DNA of 64,000 bases, taken from NCBI RefSeq assembly GCF_014132355.1, contig NZ_BLZO01000187.1:124001-188000 (forward strand), read 5' to 3'. Position 1 is the first letter of the stretch; every line of letters begins with the position of its first letter. Both the position numbers and the translations under genes were made by a program. The DNA is from Okeania sp. KiyG1. Its GTDB lineage: Bacteria > Cyanobacteriota > Cyanobacteriia > Cyanobacteriales > Microcoleaceae. The notes under the pieces were generated by a model. That model was given only the letters and a program-made list of their open reading frames with translations, was not told where the DNA came from and did not search any database. Positions 26,285-34,949 of the stretch are shown piece after piece.

Positions 26285-26952
26285 AAATAGGCTCTACGGA
26301 TGGAGTGGGACTCAATAATACTTTTTGCTTAGAAAAAAACTTTTCTTGGTCTGGTATTTGTGTAGAGCCTAATCCAGATTTTTTTCAAAGACTTTGTGTA
26401 AACCGCACTGCTATAACTCTTCCGTATGCTTTTTATAAGCAATCAGGTCAAATAGTAGAATTTGTACCTCATGCTACTTTGGGAACAATTTCAGATTTTT
26501 TATCAACTGATAGTCACGCTTCAGCCAGAGAAAATTTTATTTCTCAAAAGGGCACTATTAAGGTTATAACAGCATGTCCAGAAGATATTTTAAATCTTTA
26601 CAAATTTCCTGAAAATTTTGACTTTCTAAGCTTAGATGTAGAAGGTGCAGAGCTTGATGTTTTGGAATCTTTCAATTTATCTAAATACCGTCCTGCTTTG
26701 GCTTGCATTGAACATAACCATGTTGCTGATAAGCGATTAGCTATTTTTCAACTTCTTTCTAGCCACGGCTACCAGCGTATACAGTGCAGGTTTGATGACT
26801 GGTACTATAACTTGGATATTCTTCAAACTTTGAATCCTGAAATTCCTCTCAGTCACTATCAACAAGTATTAGAGTATTTTTGCACCTATCACAACTGTAA
26901 ATTCGTTGATAAAGTGAGTCTTGATACTGGTAAATTAGCAAAAAAAAAGTAA
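26239..26952 (+). CDS. FkbM-family methyltransferase domain, module 3
   Basis: This is a SAM-dependent methyltransferase of the FkbM type, whose members O-methylate sugars and other small molecules. Motif I is VFLEIGSTDGVGLNNT, acidic motif II is WSGICVEPNP, and the later motif is FDFLSLDVEGAELDVLESF. Residues 1-11 before GVFLEIG are out-of-frame readings of the true N-terminus, which lies in the preceding frame. The end is KLAKKK plus TAA inside an A9 run at 26940-26948. One more A would fuse it through a Ser/Asn/Pro-rich linker to the fourth discoidin domain. Confidence 0.85.
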   Translation: MVRYDDQRQAKGVFLEIGSTDGVGLNNTFCLEKNFSWSGICVEPNPDFFQRLCVNRTAITLPYAFYKQSGQIVEFVPHATLGTISDFLSTDSHASARENFISQKGTIKVITACPEDILNLYKFPENFDFLSLDVEGAELDVLESFNLSKYRPALACIEHNHVADKRLAIFQLLSSHGYQRIQCRFDDWYYNLDILQTLNPEIPLSHYQQVLEYFCTYHNCKFVDKVSLDTGKLAKKK

Positions 26953-27089
26953 ATGATGCAGTAATAATAAATGAAATTAATCCTGACTCAGCTTCACCTC
27001 CAGCCAGCTCAAATTCTACTTTTTCAGATATTAGCAAAGATGGCATCAATCTTAACTCAAACCCCAATATTACTAAGATAAACTTAGCC

Positions 27090-28247
27090 TTGAATAAACC
27101 AACAGCTCAAAGTTCCATTTATCAACCCGATAAATATGGTTACGATCCTCAAGGAGGCTGTAACGGAGAGAAAACAAAAGCATTTAGCTTTTGTACTATG
27201 AAAGAAAATCAACCTTGGTGGCAAATTGACTTGCAAGGAACCTATCACATTTCTGAGATCGAGATTTATAATCGTATGGATTGTTGCCAGGAACGTGCCT
27301 CGACGTTAAATGTATTTTTGTCTCAAGATGCCCTCAATTGGGAATTATGTTACTCAAATCCTCAAGAAAATATATTTGGTGGCACTAATGGGAAATCTCT
27401 TATAGTAGATGGTCAAAACCGACTAGCACGTTATGTGAAATTACAATTGCGGGAAAATGAATATCTTCATCTGGATGAAGTGGAAATCTATGGTATTCCT
27501 TTAAAAGCTAATGGCTCGGATTTCAAATGTAGTCAAGATGAGGAGACTCTATCTTCCAACTTTTATGCTCAAGCCACCAGTTTGTCATTCTGTCCATCTC
27601 CCGAACAAATTAAGCAAATTGCCTTAAAATCATCCCAGGGCATTATTCATGTCGGAGCCCATAAAGGTCAAGAGGCTGAATTTTATGCAACTCATAACAA
27701 GTCAGTAATATGGATTGAAGCTTTACCTAAAGTGTTTCAATTCCTACAAAAAAAGATTGCTAAGTATCCAAGCCAAAAAGCAATTAATGCCTTGGTAACA
27801 GATACTGATGGTAAAGAGTATAAGTTTAATATTTCTAATAATTCTGTTTCTTCCTCTTTATTTGAATTTGGTGATGCTAAAGGTAAGTTATATCCTAGGT
27901 TAACAATGGTCAATTCTGTATATTTAATTGGTAAAACACTCGGCACAATTTATGGCGAATTTAATATAGACGCGAGTGAGTTTGATTTTCTATTGTTGGA
28001 TGTTCAAGGTGCTGAATTAATGGTACTAAAAGGTGCTGAATCTGTTTTGCATAATTTCAAGTATATTCTGACAGAAGTCAGTACAGTCGATATTTATAAA
28101 GACGGAGTATTATGGGATGAGTTAAAAGCTTTTTTAAACAATAAAGGCTTTAAAGAGGTTTTATCTGGTGTTCCAAGGAGGCATTGCGACGTATTATTTG
28201 TGAATGAAACAAAAGAATCAGACAATTTTTATCAGCAATATTCCTAA
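27090..28247 (+). CDS. Discoidin domain fused to FkbM methyltransferase, module 4
   Basis: The first 145 residues are an F5/8 type C domain (NKPTAQSSIY, WWQIDLQGTYHISEIEIYNR, LARYVKLQLRENEYLHLDEVEIYG). The hinge QDEETLSSNFYA and an FkbM methyltransferase (about 170-385) follow. The methyltransferase has GIIHVGAHKGQEAEFYA, VIWIEALP and FDFLLLDVQGAELMVLKGAE. No ATG opens the frame. It is open upstream to 26949 through a linker (DSASPPASSNSTFSD), so it probably continues from the FkbM frame before it via the A9 run. This copy shows a discoidin-FkbM pair in one uninterrupted frame. Confidence 0.87.
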   Translation: MNKPTAQSSIYQPDKYGYDPQGGCNGEKTKAFSFCTMKENQPWWQIDLQGTYHISEIEIYNRMDCCQERASTLNVFLSQDALNWELCYSNPQENIFGGTNGKSLIVDGQNRLARYVKLQLRENEYLHLDEVEIYGIPLKANGSDFKCSQDEETLSSNFYAQATSLSFCPSPEQIKQIALKSSQGIIHVGAHKGQEAEFYATHNKSVIWIEALPKVFQFLQKKIAKYPSQKAINALVTDTDGKEYKFNISNNSVSSSLFEFGDAKGKLYPRLTMVNSVYLIGKTLGTIYGEFNIDASEFDFLLLDVQGAELMVLKGAESVLHNFKYILTEVSTVDIYKDGVLWDELKAFLNNKGFKEVLSGVPRRHCDVLFVNETKESDNFYQQYS

Positions 28248-28396
28248 ATTTGTAGGTAGCAAACACATTCACCAAAACGATATCGCCTATTCAGTCAGTA
28301 AAGCCAAAACTAGGTAAAAAATCAACAGTCTACTTTCTCCTACATCCTGAGAATAATTTTGTAAGATGTTTATTAAGTTTAAAGTAATAAGTAGGT

Positions 28397-29977
28397 ATGA
28401 ACGGCAATAATCTTCAACATACTAATGTTAACTTAGCATTAAACAAACCAACGGCTCAAAGTTCTATTTATAGTCCAGAAAAATATGGTTACGATCCTCA
28501 TGGTGCATGTAATGGCAAGAAAAATGGAAAATTTGGTTTTTCCACTTGTAAAGAAAATCAGCCTTGGTGGCAGATTGACTTGCAAGGAATGTATCAGCTT
28601 TCTGAGATTAAAATTTATAATCGCCTTGATTTTGAAAAACGTGCCTCGGCCTTGAATATCTTATTGTCCCAAGATGCAATGAATTGGGAGTTATGTTATT
28701 CCAATCCTCAAGAGAACCTATTTGGTGGCATTGATGGGAAACCTCTTATAGTAGATGGTCAAAACCGGTTAGCACGTTATGTGAAATTACAATTGCGGGA
28801 AAATGAGCATTTTCATTTAGATGAAGTCGAAATCTATGGCATTCCCTTCAGAGCAGATGCTTCAGAGTTGACACCTAATCAAGATGAAGCGACTCTAGCT
28901 GCAAACTTTTATAGTCAAGCTAGTCTACCCTCCTCTCCTCCTATTATTAAAATGATTATCTCGCGACGGATTGATGGAATAGGCACAAGATTAATGTCTG
29001 TTTTGTCAGCTAGATATGCGTGCCAATACTTTGGTTGCAATCTGTATATAACTTGGCCGAGCATTAAGAGCAGGTATTACTCTTCAAATATCCTTCAAGC
29101 TGACAGTATTGCAGAGATTTTTGATGGGGGAAAAGTATTCAAAGATATTGATGCTCATATACTAAGTGAAGAAGAATTTTCCAAATTAAATACAAGATCG
29201 TTGAGTAACCTTAAAAATGGGTTTAAGCGGAAAGGATACTTTTTTATTTTAAATCAAAATGACATTGAAAATTTTTCCCAGTGTGAATTCCTGACTTACG
29301 ATGAACCTTGGGCAATTCTCCCCTATGGCATTCAATATAAGCAAGTCTATAAAAAAGTCAAAGAATACTGGAAACAATTAAACTGGCATGAGTCTATTGT
29401 TAATAGCATTAAAAATTTTGAAAAGCAAATACATGGTAAGCCTTATGTCGTAGTACACATAAGGCGAGGAGATATTATTGATAGACTTCTGTATGATAAC
29501 ATTAAACTTTTAGATCGGGATATGTCGGCGATATTTGGACGGTTTCTGCCAATTGCAACTGCTGTTAGATTAATCCTAGATTGTGGTTTTAAAGATGTTG
29601 TTCTGTGTTCTGAGTGCCAGGAATCAAGTCAAATAATTGTAAAACGTGTTAATCAATACAGTAATGAATTTAATTTTTATATAACATCTGAGCTTACGCA
29701 ATCTCTTAGTGAAACTCAGGTAGCAACTTTCGATCTTATTATCATGTCTGCTGCTATCAAGATACTTACATCATCCAGCAGTAGTTTTTCAAAGTGTGCA
29801 GAATTTGCTGGCAATGCTCATAGATTCAGCAATGACACAGACTGGGAGAATGTTGCCCAGGAATTAATTGCATACCTTGATAGTAATGATAATGAAATGA
29901 CGGATGAGAGAAAAAGTTTAGTTTATCTTAATATAAGTAAAAAATTCAAAACAAAGAGCTTGCTGATTATTATGTAA
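28397..29977 (+). CDS. Discoidin domain fused to O-fucosyltransferase-like glycosyltransferase, module 5
   Basis: The start is ATG 28397. An F5/8 type C domain spans about residues 8-155, then the hinge QDEATLAANFYSQA. A different fucosyltransferase-like domain (about 180-480) has RRIDGIGTRLMSVLSARYA and VVVHIRRGDIIDR (HxRxGD). It is not a close copy of the module 1 and 2 enzyme. A 150-bp spacer separates it from module 4. Near the end, one extra A in the A6 run at 29939-29944 would replace the odd tail FKTKSLLIIM. The tail would then be IQNKELADYYVSLSKQF...FGR, ending at 30027, which looks more natural. Confidence 0.86.
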   Translation: MNGNNLQHTNVNLALNKPTAQSSIYSPEKYGYDPHGACNGKKNGKFGFSTCKENQPWWQIDLQGMYQLSEIKIYNRLDFEKRASALNILLSQDAMNWELCYSNPQENLFGGIDGKPLIVDGQNRLARYVKLQLRENEHFHLDEVEIYGIPFRADASELTPNQDEATLAANFYSQASLPSSPPIIKMIISRRIDGIGTRLMSVLSARYACQYFGCNLYITWPSIKSRYYSSNILQADSIAEIFDGGKVFKDIDAHILSEEEFSKLNTRSLSNLKNGFKRKGYFFILNQNDIENFSQCEFLTYDEPWAILPYGIQYKQVYKKVKEYWKQLNWHESIVNSIKNFEKQIHGKPYVVVHIRRGDIIDRLLYDNIKLLDRDMSAIFGRFLPIATAVRLILDCGFKDVVLCSECQESSQIIVKRVNQYSNEFNFYITSELTQSLSETQVATFDLIIMSAAIKILTSSSSSFSKCAEFAGNAHRFSNDTDWENVAQELIAYLDSNDNEMTDERKSLVYLNISKKFKTKSLLIIM

Positions 29978-30162
29978 GTCTTTCTAAACAATTTTCATCT
30001 GATACCTTTGCGAGGTTTGGTAGATGAGTTTGGCAAAGTTGAGTAGAGCTTACCTATCTGCCCATTTTCACTTTCAATTGTGAGACACTGAGAAACCTTG
30101 ATTGCGGTAAGCCTCAAGAGCTAATTTACTTTGCTACCTTGTATTTAAGTTTTCTGTAACTG

Positions 30163-31362
30163 TTATTTTCCAACAGCTAGATGCTTTTGGACAAAATTAG
30201 CAAACTGATAGTAATTTTTATGAGTTATGTTATCCATTAAAGTTAAATAATTTTTGGCTTGTATTGGCAATTTATGATAAAGTTCTTGAAACTCTCTACT
30301 TTTTGTAATTTCTACAAATTTTTCCAAGAAAGAAGGACTTATCCCCCATCCAGGTCTAACCCCTTCTCCACGATCTTTGAATATACCAAAAGGGTTTCTA
30401 TGAGGGCTAATATGAATACCGTGAACTGGACGGTAAGAAGCACTTTCAGGAACCATTATGCCTTTTCTGCTCATTATAGTGTACAATAACTGCTCGTCGT
30501 TCATTGTGAGAACTGGCAAATCAGAAACGTCTGGTAAAGGATACTGAACATCCCAACGTGCAAAGTGTAGTCCTGTCAAGTGTGGTATTTCGTTGGAAAG
30601 CGTATGAGATCTAATTACATTGCTAAAGGGTAAATTGTTACATTTAATGTTCTTAATATGTTGTTTTCCTATATTTTCTTCTAAAATCAAAATGTCTATA
30701 TCCCCTATATAAACATAATCGCACTTGTACTTGACCGGAGTTTCAATGAATCGAACCGAGTGTGGCAAAGTGTTGGTGAAATTGTTAGTGCTTCTTAAAT
30801 GAAAACGATTGGGAAAAATTTCGTTTAAAAACTTAATACAATCCCTGTTTTCCTCTATAAATCTATCGCTATCTTCTAAGCAAATTTCAACCCACGCATT
30901 ATGATTGTGGTAAAGAGTAAAGAAAATATATAGGGGGGCAAAATGTTCGTAAGGTTGGTTAGCTGCTGTGAAAAATAAAACGGAGTATGGTTCTTTATTA
31001 ATTGGATCTGCTGTTCTAAAATTCCGTGGCTTTTTCTTATCGCCTCCTAATAAATCTGGACTAATTTGATAAGCTTTCTGGTAATAATCCATAGCTTGGT
31101 CTAGCTGTTTTTTCTCAGCTAGCACCTCTCCTAGATTGTAGTAAAACCAGGCAGAGTTTGGGTTAATCTCTATCGCTCGATGATACGCCTCAACTGCAGC
31201 ATCAGCTTTTCCTTGGCTAGCTAAAGCTTCTCCTAAATAAAAGTAAGCCCAACTAAATTGAGGATTAATTTCTATTGCCTTTCTGTAGCAAGCGATCGCC
31301 TCATCCAACTTCGCAGCTCGCTTCAACTGATTTGCCTGTTTTAAAAGTCTATCACCATTCAT
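30163..31362 (-). CDS. TPR + GT-A-like glycosyltransferase
   Basis: Three TPR units (LDEAIACYRKAIEINPQ and relatives) occupy about residues 5-110. A glycosyltransferase-like domain of about 270 residues follows, with PYSVLFFTAAN, a DxD-type motif (CDYVYIGDIDILIL), LTGLHFARWDVQYP and HISPHRNPFGIF. The layout fits GT8-like or related retaining enzymes acting on surface glycans. ATG 31362 has a GGAGGA box 7 bases upstream. ATG 31413 (AAGGAG at 6 bases) is an equally good alternative, and an open frame extends to 31503. It runs convergent to the discoidin cluster and directly follows the TPR-FkbM gene on the same strand. Confidence 0.82.
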   Translation of the reverse strand: MNGDRLLKQANQLKRAAKLDEAIACYRKAIEINPQFSWAYFYLGEALASQGKADAAVEAYHRAIEINPNSAWFYYNLGEVLAEKKQLDQAMDYYQKAYQISPDLLGGDKKKPRNFRTADPINKEPYSVLFFTAANQPYEHFAPLYIFFTLYHNHNAWVEICLEDSDRFIEENRDCIKFLNEIFPNRFHLRSTNNFTNTLPHSVRFIETPVKYKCDYVYIGDIDILILEENIGKQHIKNIKCNNLPFSNVIRSHTLSNEIPHLTGLHFARWDVQYPLPDVSDLPVLTMNDEQLLYTIMSRKGIMVPESASYRPVHGIHISPHRNPFGIFKDRGEGVRPGWGISPSFLEKFVEITKSREFQELYHKLPIQAKNYLTLMDNITHKNYYQFANFVQKHLAVGK

Positions 31363-31499
31363 ATTTCTTTCCTCCGTGTTAGTGTAGTTATTTGCTATTC
31401 TATCAGAGTTCATAAAATACTCCTTAAATCGAGCTAAATTACCATAATTTGGTAGTTGCCACTTATGTTGACACCACAAACATACTGCAATCTTCCGCC

Positions 31500-32582
31500 T
31501 CAAGCAGAACCTAATAGCTTTCTATTTACCTGAATTGATTTTAAAACATTTTCTCTTATCGTCTTGTAATCGCTTGCTTTTCCATGAATACCCATATCTT
31601 GACTGTCCCACTCTTCAATTTCAATCAAATTTTGAAGTTGGGTGGTTAATCTATCATGCCTTTTCTTAGGAATATTCACTTTCCGCCAATGAAACTCGCA
31701 GTATAGTTTATCAAGGTAACGAACAGTTCTTTCTTGCAGCATCTTTTCAAGGATGTCATATTCTGCACCTTCTACGTCCAACTTTAAGATAATATTAGAA
31801 TAGATTTGGGATACTTGAGAAATAAAGGCAGATAAATCAATACAATCAATAGTCAGTACAGGACAATCTGCATTACTGACCTTTCCATAAAAATCAATTT
31901 TTTTGTCTTTCAATAACGAACTACCATCACCATCTAGAGGATCGACCGTAAATTCAATTTGGCCATCGTATGTGAAAACTGCTTTTTTGATTAACTTTGT
32001 TGGGAGTTCTTTATAGTAATCCCATAGATCGGGGTTAGGTTCAAAAGTAATACAATCATAGTTTAAGTGGGTCATTAAAAACTTGATAGCAGAACATCCG
32101 TCATATCCCCCACAATCAATAAACAAGCATCGTTCTTTTCTTGAAGCTTTATTATTTTGAATGCTATATTTTTCGTCAATAAGACTTAGATAGTTTTTCC
32201 CAAGCAACCTATCTCTTTCTGCCAATACTTGACTTAAGCTTCTCTGTAGTTTCCTAATATTTGGTTGAGTCTCAACAGCCTTTTGTAAATACTCAACAGC
32301 AACTTCTAAATCTCCTTTTTGTGTAAAAACGCTCCCCAAGCTATACAAATATAAAGCTGAGTTAGGGTTGATTTTTAAACTTTCTAAATAGCAAGCGATC
32401 GCCTCATCCAACTTTCCCTGTTTAACAAAAGCATCACCTAAATTAGAATATAACCAAGCAAAATTCGGATTAATTTCAATAGCCTGATGATAAAGAGCGA
32501 TCGCCTCATCCAATCTCCCCGCTCTCTTCAACTGATTAGCCTGCTTCAAAAACTGGCCAGCACTCGTACCTTCATTACCCAT
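31500..32582 (-). CDS. TPR + FkbM methyltransferase
   Basis: Three or four TPR units (LDEAIALYHQAIEINPN, LDEAIACYLESLKINPN, LEVAVEYLQKAVETQPN) lead to an FkbM-type methyltransferase from about residue 155. Its motifs are RCLFIDCGGYDGCSA, YDCITFEPNP and NIILKLDVEGAEYDILEKM, with REFHWRK-like YCEFHWRKVN near the end. The start is placed at the second Met (MGNEGTSAG), because the preceding residues look like spacer. The 5' end and upstream region are duplicated as a fragment at 33397-33535. It forms a probable two-gene unit with the TPR-glycosyltransferase downstream. Confidence 0.83.
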   Translation of the reverse strand: MGNEGTSAGQFLKQANQLKRAGRLDEAIALYHQAIEINPNFAWLYSNLGDAFVKQGKLDEAIACYLESLKINPNSALYLYSLGSVFTQKGDLEVAVEYLQKAVETQPNIRKLQRSLSQVLAERDRLLGKNYLSLIDEKYSIQNNKASRKERCLFIDCGGYDGCSAIKFLMTHLNYDCITFEPNPDLWDYYKELPTKLIKKAVFTYDGQIEFTVDPLDGDGSSLLKDKKIDFYGKVSNADCPVLTIDCIDLSAFISQVSQIYSNIILKLDVEGAEYDILEKMLQERTVRYLDKLYCEFHWRKVNIPKKRHDRLTTQLQNLIEIEEWDSQDMGIHGKASDYKTIRENVLKSIQVNRKLLGSA

Positions 32583-32774
32583 AACAACCCAACCAATAAA
32601 TCTACTCAAAAACATCATTCTATCCCAAAAATTACCGTTTCATCTCAGTCAAAGAAACTTTCTTATTTCAGGAATAGAGAATAGGGCATAGTCTTTAACT
32701 TCCATTATTTTTAATTTACTAAAATTTTAAAATGCTATATGATAGAAAGTTAATAGAAAAAATTAGCTCTATAC

Positions 32775-32945
32775 ATGACTAAAAAAGAGGAAAATCGTCA
32801 CTCTGCCACCAATAAAGAACAATGTAAAAAAATGGCAAAGTTGAACGGGTGGAAACTAATTAGAATAGAAGAAACAAAAGACAAAATACTCAAAGTCGAT
32901 TGTATTTTTGAAGGTGAACAAACAACTTTCACGGAGGAAAAATAA
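32775..32945 (+). CDS. Small hypothetical protein (56 aa)
   Basis: The ATG-TAA frame encodes a very charged protein. It has an N-terminal polar stretch (MTKKEENRHSATNKEQ), then KLNGWKLIRIEETKDKILKVDCIFEGEQTTF, which looks like a small beta-rich domain. A GGAGGA box for the next gene overlaps its last codons, and the next ATG starts two bases after its stop. The two are therefore almost certainly one operon. No family is recognised. Confidence 0.65.
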   Translation: MTKKEENRHSATNKEQCKKMAKLNGWKLIRIEETKDKILKVDCIFEGEQTTFTEEK

Positions 32946-32947
32946 AA

Positions 32948-33334
32948 ATGAGTGAAACATGGATAATCTTTATTGCTGAACCAGACCAACCCGGATGGGA
33001 AAATCGCAAACTACCAATGGGTGGCTTAACAGACATTTTAGACGAACAATGGGATTACACCAGCACAGGAGCAAAGCCTAAAATAGGCGATCGCCTCAGA
33101 CAATTTTTGCAAGTAGAAGAATTCATCGACCCCAAATTCCCTGGAAGTTCTACCCACGTTAGAGAAGGAGACTGGGTAATAAGTAGAGTAGAAGAGTACC
33201 TTCCTGGTGGGGACGATAGCTCGAAAAAAGCAATAATCCTGTGTTATTGTCGCCTCGATCCCATCATTTCTCCCTTGGAACCCTTATCAAGGGCAAGCCA
33301 GGAGATAGAGAGTGTGGGAGGTTTAGGCAGATAA
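32948..33334 (+). CDS. Conserved hypothetical protein (128 aa)
   Basis: This soluble protein has no membrane segment or signal peptide. Visible stretches are TWIIFIAEPDQPGWENRKLPMGG, WDYTSTGAKPKIGDRLRQFL and THVREGDWVISRVEEYLPG. A strong ribosome site (GGAGGAAAAATAAAAATG) decides the start. It is coupled to the 56-residue gene upstream. The pair is bracketed by the true and duplicated 5' ends of the TPR-FkbM gene. The Ser/Glu/Gly-rich tail may be variable. Function is unknown. Confidence 0.75.
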   Translation: MSETWIIFIAEPDQPGWENRKLPMGGLTDILDEQWDYTSTGAKPKIGDRLRQFLQVEEFIDPKFPGSSTHVREGDWVISRVEEYLPGGDDSSKKAIILCYCRLDPIISPLEPLSRASQEIESVGGLGR

Positions 33335-33396
33335 AGATCCTAAATCAATATTTTGCAGCTACAAACTAAAGAGCAATGTAGCTGCCGAACTTGCTC

Positions 33397-33535
33397 CGCC
33401 CTCTTCAACTGATTAGCCTGCTTCAACAACTGACCAGCACTCATACCCTCATTACCCATAACAACCCAACCATAAATCTACTCAAAAATATTATTCTACC
33501 CCAAAAATTCCCGTTTCATCTCAGCCAAAGAAACT
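33397..33535. repeat. Duplicated fragment of the TPR-FkbM gene 5' end
   Basis: The sequence matches about 32510-32650 in the same orientation. It starts at CTCTTCAACTGATTAGCCTG, passes ACCAGCACTC, CATTACCCATAACAACCC and CCCGTTTCATCTCAG, and stops at AAAGAAACT. On the minus strand it still encodes NQLKRA-type residues but leads nowhere. It is a dead partial copy. Confidence 0.85.
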
Positions 33536-33734
33536 ATTATCTGCAAAAAAGTTAAAAATTAAACAACACAATCTAATTCTAGCCATAAAATTTCAGCTAA
33601 AATCAATAATAATAGGATTTTCATCATTAAACTTAACTCTCAGTCATTTAGTTGGCAGTAGGGGAGCAGGGGAGTAGGGGAGATTAAAGTCTTGAAGTAA
33701 TTATAGAAATTATCAAAAACAGGAAATTAAACTA

Positions 33735-34292
33735 ATGACAACAAGCAAAATTCGTTTGTGGACAGTAGCAGAGTATCATCAAATGATAGATTGTGGTATT
33801 CTGACACCAGAATCCTATGTCGAACTATTAGAAGGTCGTATTGTCGAAATTAATCCCCAACGTGCCCCTCATGCTGCAACAACTCAACGGACATCAGATT
33901 ATTTAAAATCTCAATTAACTCAAGAAGCTCATATTAGGATGCATTTACCAGTTACATTATTAACTTCAGAACCAGAACCGGATATTGCGGTAGTTCAGAT
34001 CGACCCGAAAGCTTATGGCGTTCACCACCCTACTCCAGAGGAAATATTCTTTTTAATCGAAATTTCTGACACTACCTTGAGAATAGATCGACAAGAAAAA
34101 GCACTTATTTATGCTCGGGCAAATATTCCCGAATATTGGGTTTTAGATGTAAGCGATCGCCAAGCTTATATATATCGTCATCCTACACAAGAAGGTTATA
34201 AATCTGAAACTGTTTTGTCCGATAGCGGGAAGATCGAACCCTTGAATTTTCCATCAGTTTCTTTATCCCTGACAGAAATGTTTTTGCCTTGA
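33735..34292 (+). CDS. Uma2-family (DUF820) endonuclease-like protein
   Basis: This 185-residue PD-(D/E)xK-fold protein belongs to the family that is greatly expanded in cyanobacteria. Typical parts are MIDCGILTPESYVELLEGRIVEINP (E of the active core), SEPEPDIAVVQ (D), IFFLIEISDTTLRIDR (E and S) and ARANIPEYWVLDVSDRQAYIYRHP (the catalytic-lysine segment is replaced by EKALIYA earlier). The biological target is unknown, and many members look associated with mobile elements. It converges with a second, divergent member on the other strand. Confidence 0.9.
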   Translation: MTTSKIRLWTVAEYHQMIDCGILTPESYVELLEGRIVEINPQRAPHAATTQRTSDYLKSQLTQEAHIRMHLPVTLLTSEPEPDIAVVQIDPKAYGVHHPTPEEIFFLIEISDTTLRIDRQEKALIYARANIPEYWVLDVSDRQAYIYRHPTQEGYKSETVLSDSGKIEPLNFPSVSLSLTEMFLP

Positions 34293-34322
34293 TATTCTGC
34301 TATTGATAATAACTATTCTCAA

Positions 34323-34949
34323 CTACTTCCCCACTTGAAATATTTGTTTTGCACTCAAATTAAGTTCTGGAAAAGTCGGGGAAACTACCACATCTTGACC
34401 TCTAAATAAATTAATCACATATTCACTTTCAACTAAATTATAAACCGAAATAGTTGGTTGCTTCGGGTCTCCAATATAGCGCCGACCTCCTAACCCTAAA
34501 TAATCAACTATCCAATACTCATTTATCCCTAATTTTTCAAACTCTCCCAACTTCATTAAATAATCATCTTGCCAATTGGTACTTACTACTTCTATAGCTA
34601 ATTTAACACTCGTACCTTGAGTAATAGTCGATCGCTTATTCCACATTGGCTCGTTTTCCATAGCATTATCATCCAATACCATCACGTCTGGAATATAAGC
34701 TGATTTATCCGAATCTATGGCTTTAATTAATCCCTGTCGAGGGATAAAAAATGGCAAATTCAGACGCTCAATATAAACTGATAGTTTTGATGCCAGAAAA
34801 CCAGCTACTTTTTCGTGAGTTCCAGTAGGTTGCACTTCAAAAATTTCTCCATTATGTAATTCAAACCGACCATTATCATCAGGATACCAGTCCCAAAATT
34901 CCTCTAAAGTCATTAACTTAATATCTTGTTTTTCTGCGGGAATAAGCAT
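34323..34949 (-). CDS. Uma2-family (DUF820) endonuclease-like protein
   Basis: This is a second Uma2 protein of 208 residues, tail to tail with the first with about 30 bp between them. Motifs are LMTLEEFWDWYPDDNGRFELHNGEIFEVQP, KSAYIPDVMVLDD, VKLAIEVVSTNWQDDYLMKLGEFEKLGINEYWIVDYLG. The ExxS/T...K pattern of the nuclease core looks complete, with D, E-V and K (MKLGEFEK). The two are not recent duplicates. The start ATG is at 34949, following AGGAGTATTTAAG. Confidence 0.9.
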   Translation of the reverse strand: MLIPAEKQDIKLMTLEEFWDWYPDDNGRFELHNGEIFEVQPTGTHEKVAGFLASKLSVYIERLNLPFFIPRQGLIKAIDSDKSAYIPDVMVLDDNAMENEPMWNKRSTITQGTSVKLAIEVVSTNWQDDYLMKLGEFEKLGINEYWIVDYLGLGGRRYIGDPKQPTISVYNLVESEYVINLFRGQDVVVSPTFPELNLSAKQIFQVGK

